Assembly (NCBI GenBank): GCA_946498095.1
Contig: CAMMMX010000002.1
Span: forward strand, 1 to 64,000
Origin: an uncultured Clostridia bacterium
GTDB taxonomy: Bacteria; Bacillota; Clostridia; Oscillospirales; Ruminococcaceae
Reading direction: 5' to 3'
DNA: 64,000 bases
This document shows, in pieces, positions 9,047-16,564 of the stretch (positions within the stretch are counted from its first letter, which is position 1; each line of letters starts with the position of its first letter). A program made the position numbers and the translations under genes. The notes beneath the pieces are model-generated. The model did no database searches and had not been told where the DNA came from. It was given only the letters and a program-made list of their open reading frames with translations.

Positions 9047-10478
9047 CAGCTTGTCGATGCTGTGCGATTTCTACGAATTGACAATGGGTAATGGGTATCT
9101 CCAAAGCGGGATGGATAAACAGATTACTTATTTTGACGTCTTTTTCCGAAGGATTCCGGATGACGGCGGATTTGCGATAGCAGCAGGCCTGGAACAGGTG
9201 GTGGACTATATTCAGTCCCTACATTTTAATGATGAAGATATCTCCTTCCTGCGTGGGAAAGGCCTGTTTTCCGAGGAATTTCTTTCTTATCTTCGTGCAT
9301 TTCGTTTTACCGGCGATATTTATGCTGTCCCGGAGGGAACGCCTGTTTTCCCGGGAGAGCCCATTCTGACGGTCCGGGCGCCGGCCATCGAAGCGCAGAT
9401 CATAGAAACGTTTATCCTTTTGACGCTCAACCATCAGTCGTTGATTGCGACAAAGGCAAACCGGATCGTCCGCGCTGCACAGGGGCGTCCTGTTGCCGAA
9501 TTCGGGTCCCGGCGCGCACAGGGTGCGGATGGGGCTGTTCTGGGTGCCCGTGCGTCTTATATTGCGGGCTGTTCAGGTACCGCCTGTACGCTGACAGATG
9601 AGCGCTTCGGTGTCCCGGCCTCAGGTACCATGGCGCATTCTTGGGTGCAGATGTTTGAAGACGAATACACCGCTTTCCATACCTACTGCGAAATTTATCC
9701 GGAACATGCTACACTTTTGGTCGATACCTACAATACGCTGAAAAGCGGTATCCCAAACGCGATCAGAGCTTTCAACGACGTGCTGCGTCCCCGCGGTATT
9801 ACAAATTGCGCTATCCGGATTGATTCTGGCGATATCACCTATCTGTCCAAGAAAGCGCGCCAGATGCTCGATGCTGCCGGATGGACGGACTGTAAGATTG
9901 TCGCGTCGAATTCTCTGGATGAAAACATCATCCGGGACATCCTGATGCAGGGCGCTTGCATAGACAGCTTTGGTGTGGGAGAACGTCTGATTACCTCCAA
10001 AAGCGAGCCAGTTTTTGGAGGGGTGTACAAGCTGGCTGCCATCGAAGATGTGCAGGGCCATATTATACCTAAAATTAAAATCAGTGAAAACACAACCAAG
10101 ATTACCAACCCGCATTTTAAGAAGGTCATGCGGATTTACTCCAAGGATTCCGGTCAGGCACTGGCGGATCTCCTATGCGTCCATGACGAGGAGATTGATG
10201 TGGACAGGCCATTGGAAATCTTTGACCCGGACTATATTTGGAAACGAAAGACCTTTACGGATTACACCGTGCGCGAACTGCTGGTGCCGGTTTTCCGTGC
10301 CGGTAAGCTGGTCTACCAGCTGCCGGATATTGAGACCATCCGTTCATATTGCCTCGATCAAATCGATCATTTGTGGGACGAGGTGAAGCGTTTTGAAAAC
10401 CCCCATCGTTATTATGTAGACCTGTCACAAAAGCTGTGGGATATTAAGCAGTCCCTGCTGAAGGAGCAGTCGAAATAG
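9036..10478 (+). CDS. pncB: nicotinate phosphoribosyltransferase
   Basis: A 480-residue enzyme that makes nicotinate mononucleotide from nicotinate and PRPP, feeding the Preiss-Handler route to NAD. Family motifs include the N-terminal LCDFYELTMGNGY, AEFGSRRAQG near residue 150, GTMAHSWVQMF with the conserved histidine, and a long C-terminal domain with FGVGERLITSK. It overlaps the upstream amidohydrolase gene by 11 bases, so the two-step pathway nicotinamide to nicotinate to NaMN is encoded in one operon. A strong terminator follows at once. Confidence 0.95.
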   Translation: MKTDSLSMLCDFYELTMGNGYLQSGMDKQITYFDVFFRRIPDDGGFAIAAGLEQVVDYIQSLHFNDEDISFLRGKGLFSEEFLSYLRAFRFTGDIYAVPEGTPVFPGEPILTVRAPAIEAQIIETFILLTLNHQSLIATKANRIVRAAQGRPVAEFGSRRAQGADGAVLGARASYIAGCSGTACTLTDERFGVPASGTMAHSWVQMFEDEYTAFHTYCEIYPEHATLLVDTYNTLKSGIPNAIRAFNDVLRPRGITNCAIRIDSGDITYLSKKARQMLDAAGWTDCKIVASNSLDENIIRDILMQGACIDSFGVGERLITSKSEPVFGGVYKLAAIEDVQGHIIPKIKISENTTKITNPHFKKVMRIYSKDSGQALADLLCVHDEEIDVDRPLEIFDPDYIWKRKTFTDYTVRELLVPVFRAGKLVYQLPDIETIRSYCLDQIDHLWDEVKRFENPHRYYVDLSQKLWDIKQSLLKEQSK

Positions 10479-10500
10479 GGGCGGTTTATGCATCAAATAG

Positions 10501-10538
10501 AAAAATACCCGCTGCATCAAAACACAGCGGGTATTTTT
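10501..10538 (+). terminator. strong intrinsic terminator
   Basis: AAAAATACCCGCTG pairs over 14 bp with CAGCGGGTATTTTT around a 10-base loop. It ends the NAD salvage operon and, read on the other strand, can also end the small DUF1540 gene. Confidence 0.93.
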
Positions 10539-10565
10539 CGTGGAAGCGTACGCTATCAAAGGCGC

Positions 10566-10736
10566 TTACTGCTTCGCTTTAAAGGATTCGCAATCGGTAC
10601 ACTGTACCATTGTTGGGTTCATTTCATGCGTTCCAACCTGAATGGACTCCAAAGAGCAGTAATTTTTGTCGTTGCAGTGGTAAGCACACTGTTGTACTGT
10701 ACATTTAATGCTTTCATTAGCATGACATTTATCCAT
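10566..10736 (-). CDS. DUF1540 small cysteine-rich protein
   Basis: A 56-residue protein with six cysteines, beginning MDKCHANESIKC. The spacing IKCTVxxCxYHCNDKNYC followed by a terminal QCTDCESF is the DUF1540 pattern, a small probable metal-binding domain common in Clostridia, often in proteins linked to spores or of unknown role. An excellent AAGGAGG lies 8 bases before the ATG. It is monocistronic, convergent with the NAD operon, and shares its terminator. No function is established for the family. Confidence 0.88.
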   Translation of the reverse strand: MDKCHANESIKCTVQQCAYHCNDKNYCSLESIQVGTHEMNPTMVQCTDCESFKAKQ

Positions 10737-10906
10737 GATAAATACCTCCTTTTTTGGATTACGGTTTTATTATGTCCGTATCGCTGATTATTATCACAAA
10801 GACGCGGACGTAATCTTTGGCAGACGAAGAAAAATGTATGATACAATTACTTCTGTCGAATACTCTTGCTTGCTATAAAATTTGTATATTCCGTACAATG
10901 CGTTCG

Positions 10907-10935
10907 TTGACGAAAGGGAAAAATTATGGTAAAAT
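10907..10935 (+). promoter_or_regulatory. sigma-A-type promoter
   Basis: TTGACG, a 17-base spacer and TAAAAT lie about 50 bases before the gene at 10984. Confidence 0.7.
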
Positions 10936-10983
10936 ATAGATAAATCATGAACCGTTACAGGTGAATGGAAAGAAGGGGTTACG

Positions 10984-11361
10984 ATGGGGAATCATACGCC
11001 ATTGCTGCTTTTGGATAACAGCAGTATGATGTCGCTTTTGAATGAGGGAGAGTTTAAATGTACCAATATGACGTTTGAGGAGACAAGGGCAATATTGGAT
11101 ATGTACGATGAAAACGAAATTTTGCTATGCTTTTCCAATTATGACATGACACATGTGATCTTCAGCTACCTCGGCATCGAACGTAAGGAGTACCCTTACA
11201 AGCATATCCGTAATATGCGGGTAGGCCAAGGCGGCATTGTTTTTAAACTCTATACGACGCCTTCCAAAACGCAGCCGGTCATCCACGCTGACGATGGTGT
11301 GGAAGCGAAAAAAATCCAGAATGTCTATGTCTATTGCCAGTATGTCAATCGTGTTAAATAA
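10984..11361 (+). CDS. hypothetical protein, faintly DUF1874-like
   Basis: A 125-residue protein of unknown function. It opens with a strand and turn (LLLLDNSSMMSLL), then EGEFKCTNMTFEETRAIL, then SNYDMTHVIFSYLG, and ends with a strand pair near GQGGIVFKLY. The order resembles DUF1874 proteins (viral AcrIII-1/Crn2 ring nucleases), in which an N-terminal 'LNA' strand, a 'GHxxT' helix and a 'gD.llVxQl' strand occur in that order. The catalytic histidine of that family would fall on the tyrosine of SNYD, so ring-nuclease activity is not expected. This is a weak, remembered similarity. It has its own promoter and is 19 bases upstream of the nitroreductase gene. Confidence 0.55.
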   Translation: MGNHTPLLLLDNSSMMSLLNEGEFKCTNMTFEETRAILDMYDENEILLCFSNYDMTHVIFSYLGIERKEYPYKHIRNMRVGQGGIVFKLYTTPSKTQPVIHADDGVEAKKIQNVYVYCQYVNRVK

Positions 11362-11380
11362 AGAGGGAGAGTGAAGCAGG

Positions 11381-11881
11381 ATGACAGTATACGAAGCCAT
11401 ACGGCAGCGCAGAAGTATTCGTTCCTATGCGGAAAAGCCGGTGGCAGAGGAAAAGCTGCTGCAGGTGCTGCAGGCGGGACAGCTTGCGCCAAGTGCACGG
11501 AATCAGCAGCATTGGAAGTTTGTTGTTGTGACAGATCCTAAGCTGCGAGAGCGTCTGGCACAGGCCTGCTGCGGTCAGCGTGATGTTGCACAAGCGCCGG
11601 TGGATTTGGTGGTGTGTGCAACACAGATGCGGCAAATGACGTGCGGCCAGACGGCAGAAACTGTGGACTGCAGCATCGCGCTCTCTTTTATGATGCTGCA
11701 AGCGGCAGAACTGGGTCTTGGTACATGTTGGCTGGGCGCTTTTGAGAATGAAAAGGTCAAAAGCGCATTGTCATTGCCTGATGACTACACGGTGATCGCC
11801 GTCTCACCGCTGGGTTATCCGCAGGAAAGGCCGGAGAGCCGTCCACGTCTTGAATTGGAAGATATTGTAATACGTAAATGA
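11381..11881 (+). CDS. nitroreductase-family FMN oxidoreductase
   Basis: A 166-residue FMN-dependent oxidoreductase. The N-terminal AIRQRRSIRSYAEKPV is the FMN-phosphate-binding arginine cluster of the family, followed by APSARNQQHWKFVVV; the C-terminal AAELGLGTCWLGAF and VSPLGYP motifs are also typical. The substrate is not predictable: members reduce nitro compounds, quinones or flavins. It follows the 125-residue protein by 19 bases and is probably co-transcribed. The length is short but complete for the class. Confidence 0.88.
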   Translation: MTVYEAIRQRRSIRSYAEKPVAEEKLLQVLQAGQLAPSARNQQHWKFVVVTDPKLRERLAQACCGQRDVAQAPVDLVVCATQMRQMTCGQTAETVDCSIALSFMMLQAAELGLGTCWLGAFENEKVKSALSLPDDYTVIAVSPLGYPQERPESRPRLELEDIVIRK

Positions 11882-11933
11882 GAAAAGTGCGTATACAATA
11901 GAGAAAGGAATGATTTTAAAGGAGGACTGAAAT

Positions 11934-13016
11934 ATGGAGAGAAAGATTACGGTTGCACAATACGGATGCGGTAAGATGTCTGCTTACACTATGCGGTACG
12001 TTTATGAAAAGGGCGCTGAAATTGTCGCCGCATTTGACGTCAACCCCGCTGTGGTGGGGAGGGATATCGGCGATATTATCGGCGGGGATAAGAAGGGGGT
12101 TATGGTACAGCCGGCGCAGGAAGCGGATCAAACATTGAGCCGTTTGAAACCAGATGTTTGTATCATTACCACGATGAGCCTGATGTCCGATGTGCGCGAC
12201 GCGTTCCTGATATGCGCTAAAAACGGTGTCAACGCTATCAGTACCTGTGAAGAAGCTTTTTATCCCTGGAATTCCTCCTACAAGATTACCAGTGAAATTG
12301 ACGCCCTTGCCAGACAAACCGGCTGTACTATCTGTGGAAGCGGTTATCAGGACGTGTTCTGGGGGAATTTGATTGCCACACTTGCAGGTGCGACGCATCA
12401 GATTACCAAAATCAAGGGTAGGTCCAGCTACAATGTAGAGGATTACGGGATCGCATTGGCGCAGGTTCACGGCGCAGGTCTCGACCTGGAAACATTTGAA
12501 AGAGAGATTGCTGCGGCGGACAATATCACTCCGGAGGAAAGGAAGCAGCTGATAAACGAAGGAAAATTCCTTCCGTCGTATATGTGGAGCGTCAACGGGT
12601 GGCTGTGCGATCGTCTCGGACTCACCGTGAAAAGCCAGGTGCAGAAATGTATCCCGCATACCTACCATGCGGATCTGCATTCCGATACCTTGGGCATGAC
12701 TATTCCGGCGGGAAATGCGACTGGGATGAGCGCCGTTGTTGTGACGGAGACGGTGGAAGGCGTCACCATTGAATCGGAATGCATCGGAAAAGTATACGCG
12801 CCGGAGGAGTTTGACCAGAACGACTGGACGCTGTATGGCGAGCCGGATACGCAGGTAATCATCAACCGTCCGAACACCGTGGAGCTGACCTGTGCAACGG
12901 TTGTCAATCGTCTGCCCGATCTGATAAACGCGCAGCCCGGTTATAGGACAACCGACAACATGCCGACGAACACCTATCGCGTCAAGCCGCTGAACGAATA
13001 TGTGTACAGTGATTGA
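11934..13016 (+). CDS. NAD(P)-dependent 2,4-diaminopentanoate dehydrogenase-like protein
   Basis: A 360-residue oxidoreductase with an N-terminal Rossmann fold (VAQYGCGKMSAYTMRYV, then IVAAFDVNP) related to dihydrodipicolinate reductase, and a C-terminal domain like that of 2,4-diaminopentanoate dehydrogenase of Clostridial ornithine fermentation. Conserved-looking segments are STCEEAFYPW and GSGYQDVFWGN. None of the other ornithine-fermentation genes (oraS/oraE, ortA/ortB) are nearby, so the substrate may differ. GGAGG lies 9 bases before the ATG. The Crp/Fnr-type regulator that starts 62 bases downstream may control it. Confidence 0.75.
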   Translation: MERKITVAQYGCGKMSAYTMRYVYEKGAEIVAAFDVNPAVVGRDIGDIIGGDKKGVMVQPAQEADQTLSRLKPDVCIITTMSLMSDVRDAFLICAKNGVNAISTCEEAFYPWNSSYKITSEIDALARQTGCTICGSGYQDVFWGNLIATLAGATHQITKIKGRSSYNVEDYGIALAQVHGAGLDLETFEREIAAADNITPEERKQLINEGKFLPSYMWSVNGWLCDRLGLTVKSQVQKCIPHTYHADLHSDTLGMTIPAGNATGMSAVVVTETVEGVTIESECIGKVYAPEEFDQNDWTLYGEPDTQVIINRPNTVELTCATVVNRLPDLINAQPGYRTTDNMPTNTYRVKPLNEYVYSD

Positions 13017-13077
13017 CCTATCGACTTGACGGATATACCGGAAAAGTCAAATCAAAATGCAACTGAGGGATGACAAA

Positions 13078-13761
13078 GTGGAAAGCGTACAGGAACTTGC
13101 ACGGGAGTATCTCCCGTTTTGGGAGCAGTTATCGGCACTTCATCAACAAAAGATCATACAATCCGCTTCCATTGTGCAAGCCCCTGCCGGCAGAATCATT
13201 CATAACGGTTCGGCGGACTGTGTCGGATTGCTGATTGTCCTAAAGGGACGCCTTCGCGTCTATACGGTGGCGGAAGAAGGGCGGGAAATTACCCTTTACC
13301 GGCTTTTGCAGCGTGATATATGTCTGTTGTCCGCCTCCTGCGCGATGAGAAGTCTGGAATTTGACGTCATAGTGGCAACCGAGTCTGACACCAGTTATCT
13401 CCAAATCCCCAGTGGAGTTTACAAGGAGCTCATGCAGGAGTCGCTGCCGGTAGCCAATTATACCAATGAACTGATGGCGTCCCGCTTTTCTGATGTGATG
13501 TGGCTGCTGGATCAGATCCTAAACAAAAAGCTCGACGCGCGGCTGGCGGCCTTCTTGTTGGAGGAAGCTTCGCTTGACGAGACGCATACCATTCAAAAGA
13601 CACATGAGGAGATTGCCAGGTATCTGGGCAGTGCGCGGGAAGTTGTCACACGTTTGCTGAAGTATTTGAGCGGGGACGGGCTTGTGACATTGTCACGCGG
13701 AGGCATCCGTATTGACGATGCAGCGCGTTTGGAGAAACTGGCGGAAGGGAGCGTTCGTTAA
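13078..13761 (+). CDS. Crp/Fnr-family transcriptional regulator
   Basis: A 227-residue regulator with an N-terminal cyclic-nucleotide-binding-like barrel (GLLIVLKGRLRVYTV ... EITLYRLL) and a C-terminal winged helix, HEEIARYLGSAREVVTRLLK being the recognition helix region. The barrel lacks the arginine/serine phosphate cassette of cAMP-binding Crp, and the cysteine pattern (CLLSASCAMRS) resembles redox-sensing members; the effector is unknown. GTG 13078 is preferred because GAGGG lies upstream; ATG 13057 has no ribosome binding site. It follows the dehydrogenase gene and ends at a hairpin. Confidence 0.85.
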   Translation: MESVQELAREYLPFWEQLSALHQQKIIQSASIVQAPAGRIIHNGSADCVGLLIVLKGRLRVYTVAEEGREITLYRLLQRDICLLSASCAMRSLEFDVIVATESDTSYLQIPSGVYKELMQESLPVANYTNELMASRFSDVMWLLDQILNKKLDARLAAFLLEEASLDETHTIQKTHEEIARYLGSAREVVTRLLKYLSGDGLVTLSRGGIRIDDAARLEKLAEGSVR

Positions 13762-13767
13762 AGAAAG

Positions 13768-13792
13768 ACGCATCCGCTTCAGGCGGATGCGT
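13768..13792 (+). terminator. probable intrinsic terminator
   Basis: ACGCATCCGC pairs perfectly with GCGGATGCGT around a 5-base loop. The T-run is short (TTTG), so termination efficiency is uncertain. Confidence 0.6.
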
Positions 13793-13916
13793 TTGCTGCG
13801 GTAACTTTATGCTGGGGAGGGATAAGCCCTGATCGGGGCGATAAGTGACTAAGTCACAGAGTTTTTTCTCAGATGCGCGTATGATAGAACTATCAAAGAC
13901 GAAAGGAGAACGGAAT

Positions 13917-14225
13917 ATGGTTCTGAATGTCAATAAGCATAATTTTAAAGAAGAGGTATTGTTTTCCAAGTTACCAGTACTCATTGATTTTTGGGCGCCT
14001 TGGTGCGGTCCCTGCCGGATGTTTTCCCCCATTATAGATGAAGTGGCGGAAGAAATGGCGGGCAAGGCGAAGGTGGTCAAAGTCAATATTGACGAAGAGC
14101 TTGAACTGGCAGAAAAATTTGGCGTTATGAGCATTCCCACGCTGGTGCTAGTTAAAGACGGCAAGGTTGCGTCAACGTCTGTCGGTATGAAACCGAAGCA
14201 GGCGGTGCGGCAGATGCTGGACTAG
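13917..14225 (+). CDS. trxA: thioredoxin
   Basis: A 102-residue classical thioredoxin. The active site WCGPC sits at residues 29-33 in DFWAPWCGPCRMFSP, followed by VVKVNIDEELELAEKFGVMSIPTLVL with the cis-proline before Thr, so the fold is complete. It reduces protein disulfides in the cytoplasm. AAAGGAGAA 6 bases upstream supports the ATG at 13917 over an earlier in-frame start. Its stop codon overlaps that of the convergent YbaK gene in the four bases CTAG. Confidence 0.95.
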   Translation: MVLNVNKHNFKEEVLFSKLPVLIDFWAPWCGPCRMFSPIIDEVAEEMAGKAKVVKVNIDEELELAEKFGVMSIPTLVLVKDGKVASTSVGMKPKQAVRQMLD

Positions 14226-14698
14226 GCAGTTTCCCAATTCTTGCAGACATGGATCCATTGCTGGTACCCGGAGCATCGCTCCAATTCTGAAATTGTCAGC
14301 TCGACCGCGCTGTTTGCGCTGCCGGCCGCCGGATAAACGGTGTCGAACCGCTTCAAAGACTCGTCTAGGTACACTTCGACGTCTTGGGGCAGCGCGAATG
14401 GGCAGACACCGCCCACAGCATGTCCGGTGCGTTTCAGAGTTTCCTCAGGCGTCAGCATGACTGCTTTTTTCCCGAAAAACGCTTTATACTTATGATTGTC
14501 AATTTTCGCGTCCCCGGCTGCGACAATCAGCAGAACCCGTTCCCCAATACGGAACGATAGCGTTTTGGCGATGCGCTGGGGTTCACACCCCAGCGCTGCC
14601 GCTGCCAAGGCGACAGTTGCACTGGATGTGTCAAATTCACGAATACGCTCATCCAATCCAAAAGCATGCAAAAAATGACGGACATCTGCTATGGCCAT
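14222..14698 (-). CDS. YbaK/EbsC-family aminoacyl-tRNA deacylase
   Basis: A 158-residue protein of the YbaK/ProXp superfamily, which hydrolyses mischarged tRNAs (for example Cys-tRNAPro) to prevent mistranslation. Seen: IAKTLSFRIGERVLLIVAAGDAKIDNHKYK, whose lysines line the substrate pocket (shown here only as a region), then GHAVGGVCPFALP and FDTVYPAAGSANSAVELT. ATG 14698 is chosen because AGGGTG lies 6 bases upstream. The gene overlaps the stop of trxA by 4 bases. Confidence 0.88.
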   Translation of the reverse strand: MAIADVRHFLHAFGLDERIREFDTSSATVALAAAALGCEPQRIAKTLSFRIGERVLLIVAAGDAKIDNHKYKAFFGKKAVMLTPEETLKRTGHAVGGVCPFALPQDVEVYLDESLKRFDTVYPAAGSANSAVELTISELERCSGYQQWIHVCKNWETA

Positions 14699-14770
14699 TA
14701 CCAGCACCCTTTTCTTCTAAATTCGATTCATTATATCATATCTTCCATGAGATGGCAAGCGGAACACAGT

Positions 14771-14801
14771 AAAAGGAGTACGATTCATTCGTGCTCCTTT
14801 T
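14771..14801. terminator. hairpin with A- and T-flanks
   Basis: AAAAGGAG-T-ACGA pairs with TCGT-G-CTCCTTTT. The symmetric A and T ends could act on either strand, but it lies upstream of the YbaK start, so its role is not clear. Confidence 0.5.
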
Positions 14802-14869
14802 GTGTTTGTGTGAAAAGAGGATTTTCGACAGAAAATAAGGAAATGTTGCTGTCGCTGTGCCGTGGTGTA

Positions 14870-14898
14870 TTGTCAAACCCTCGCAAGTGTGTTACAAT
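14870..14898 (+). promoter_or_regulatory. sigma-A-type promoter for the MATE gene
   Basis: TTGTCA, a 17-base spacer and TACAAT. Transcription would start near 14905, 110 bases before the coding sequence. Confidence 0.7.
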
Positions 14899-14928
14899 AA
14901 ACGTGAATTTATTGTTTTTTTGCCGTAC

Positions 14929-14957
14929 ACGCACCGGATCCGGTAGCGTCTTTTTTT
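14929..14957 (+). terminator. leader terminator or attenuator
   Basis: ACGC-A-CCGG pairs with CCGG-TA-GCGT and is followed by CTTTTTTT. It lies between the promoter at 14870 and the MATE start, so most transcripts would stop here unless the hairpin is prevented from forming. Confidence 0.6.
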
Positions 14958-15016
14958 CGTACCTACGCCCTTACTGAATTCATGCATGAGATAAAAACGA
15001 ATATCGGAGTATCAAT

Positions 15017-16423
15017 ATGCTGACTTTTTTACGTAAGCTTTACACGCCGGCTGCCTGGGTCAAACCGGAGATGCAGCGGGGGGAGATCCCGCTGCCGAAA
15101 GAGGTGTATCAGACTACCTGGAAAATGGCGCTGCCTTCGATTGCCGAGTCTGTACTGGTTAGTATTATTTCGTCCGTCGATACGATTATGGTGGGAGGAC
15201 TGGGATCCGGTGCTATTGCTGCAGTCGGTATCACCAATCAGCCCCGTTTCATTCTTTTGGCCATCATTTTTTCTCTCAACGTAGGTGTTACAACGATTAC
15301 GGCCCGCCGCAAGGGAGAGGGAGATCGAGAAGGGGCCAACAGCGTTTTACGAACGTCGCTGATTCTCAGCAGTGTCTGTGGTATGTTGATGGCGGTGCTT
15401 GGGATCATCTTCTCCGACCAGCTGCTGCGTTTCGCGGGTGCGAAGGATGATATTTTAGCGGAGGCTTCAGCTTATTTCCGCATTACTTTAGTCGGGATGT
15501 TTTTTACCGCCGTCAATCTGACGATTAATGCGGCACAGCGTGGCGTGGGCAACACGAAGATTTCCATGCGGACCAACCTGGTCGCGAATGCCGTCAACCT
15601 GGTTTTTGACTATCTACTGATTGAGGGACATTTCGGTTTTCCTGCTTGGGGTGTGGCCGGTGCCGCTGTCGCAACGACCTTGGGAAATACCGTTGCGTTT
15701 TTCATGGCGCTCTTTTCTATCATTGGTAGACAGAAGTTTCTCTCTATCGATTTCCGATCCAGTTGGAAACCGCAGAAAAAGCAGCTTCTGGGCATCATGA
15801 ACATCGCGTCCAGTGCGATGGCGGAGCAGGTGTTCGTCCGTATCGGTTTTTTCCTTTATGCAAAAATTGTCGCAGGGCTTGGGACAACAGCTTTTGCCAC
15901 CCATCAGATCTGCATGAACGTGATCAACCTCTCCTTTACCTTTGGCGATGGTCTTGGCATTGCGGCTACGTCACTGGTCGGGCAGAATCTTGGCGCCGAT
16001 CGTCCCGACATGGCTAGTGTTTATGGGAAGGCCGCGCAGCGTTTTGCAGTTCTGATTTCACTTGGCCTTTTTGCTTTATTTATCTTTGCCAGGCATCCGA
16101 TTCTGCTTTTATTTACCAAGGAAACGCCCGTCGTGACCATGGGGGAGACCATCATGATCTTTGTGGCCATGACGGCACTGACACAACCAAGTCAGGTGGT
16201 CTATACCGGATGCCTACGTGGCGCAGGTGATACGAAATTCGTTGCAGTGATTTCCTTTGTTAGTGTAGGAATCGTCCGTCCGTTATCGGCGTGGCTGTTC
16301 TGCTATCCGTTTGGCTGGGGTCTGATCGGCGCCTGGCTGTCTCTGATGCTGGATCAATACCTGCGCTTGTTGATCGCGCGGATTCGTTTCGGCAGTGGAA
16401 AATGGACCAGCATCAAGGTGTAA
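15017..16423 (+). CDS. MATE-family efflux transporter
   Basis: A 468-residue, about 12-helix inner-membrane antiporter of the multidrug and toxin extrusion family. Typical sequences are SIAESVLVSIISSVDTIMVGGLG near the N-terminus, MRTNLVANAVNLVFDYLLI in the middle of the first half and GCLRGAGDTKF in the second half. Substrate unknown; family members export cationic drugs by Na+ or H+ exchange. It is monocistronic, with its own promoter and a possible attenuator in the leader. One of three MATE genes in this window. Confidence 0.93.
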   Translation: MLTFLRKLYTPAAWVKPEMQRGEIPLPKEVYQTTWKMALPSIAESVLVSIISSVDTIMVGGLGSGAIAAVGITNQPRFILLAIIFSLNVGVTTITARRKGEGDREGANSVLRTSLILSSVCGMLMAVLGIIFSDQLLRFAGAKDDILAEASAYFRITLVGMFFTAVNLTINAAQRGVGNTKISMRTNLVANAVNLVFDYLLIEGHFGFPAWGVAGAAVATTLGNTVAFFMALFSIIGRQKFLSIDFRSSWKPQKKQLLGIMNIASSAMAEQVFVRIGFFLYAKIVAGLGTTAFATHQICMNVINLSFTFGDGLGIAATSLVGQNLGADRPDMASVYGKAAQRFAVLISLGLFALFIFARHPILLLFTKETPVVTMGETIMIFVAMTALTQPSQVVYTGCLRGAGDTKFVAVISFVSVGIVRPLSAWLFCYPFGWGLIGAWLSLMLDQYLRLLIARIRFGSGKWTSIKV

Positions 16424-16506
16424 TGCCGAAAGAAAAAGATGGCGTTTCGGTTATGAGATTCTGATCCGTTTCTTTGATTCACGGCGAAACATAAAATGTG
16501 ATAAAA

Positions 16507-16543
16507 CAGACAAAGCGGGGACAGCGGGATTCCGCTTTGTCTG
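16507..16543 (+). other. 12-bp perfect hairpin just before the beta-mannosidase gene
   Basis: CAGACAAAGCGG pairs with CCGCTTTGTCTG around a 13-base loop. There is no T-run. It ends 21 bases before the ATG at 16565 and just before its ribosome binding site. Confidence 0.65.
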
Positions 16544-16564
16544 ATGAAAAGGAAGGTAATGGAA

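Noticed and set aside
10488..10787. Plus-strand 99-codon frame downstream of pncB
   Set aside because: It runs through the terminator and antisense to the well-supported DUF1540 gene, with no credible start signal.
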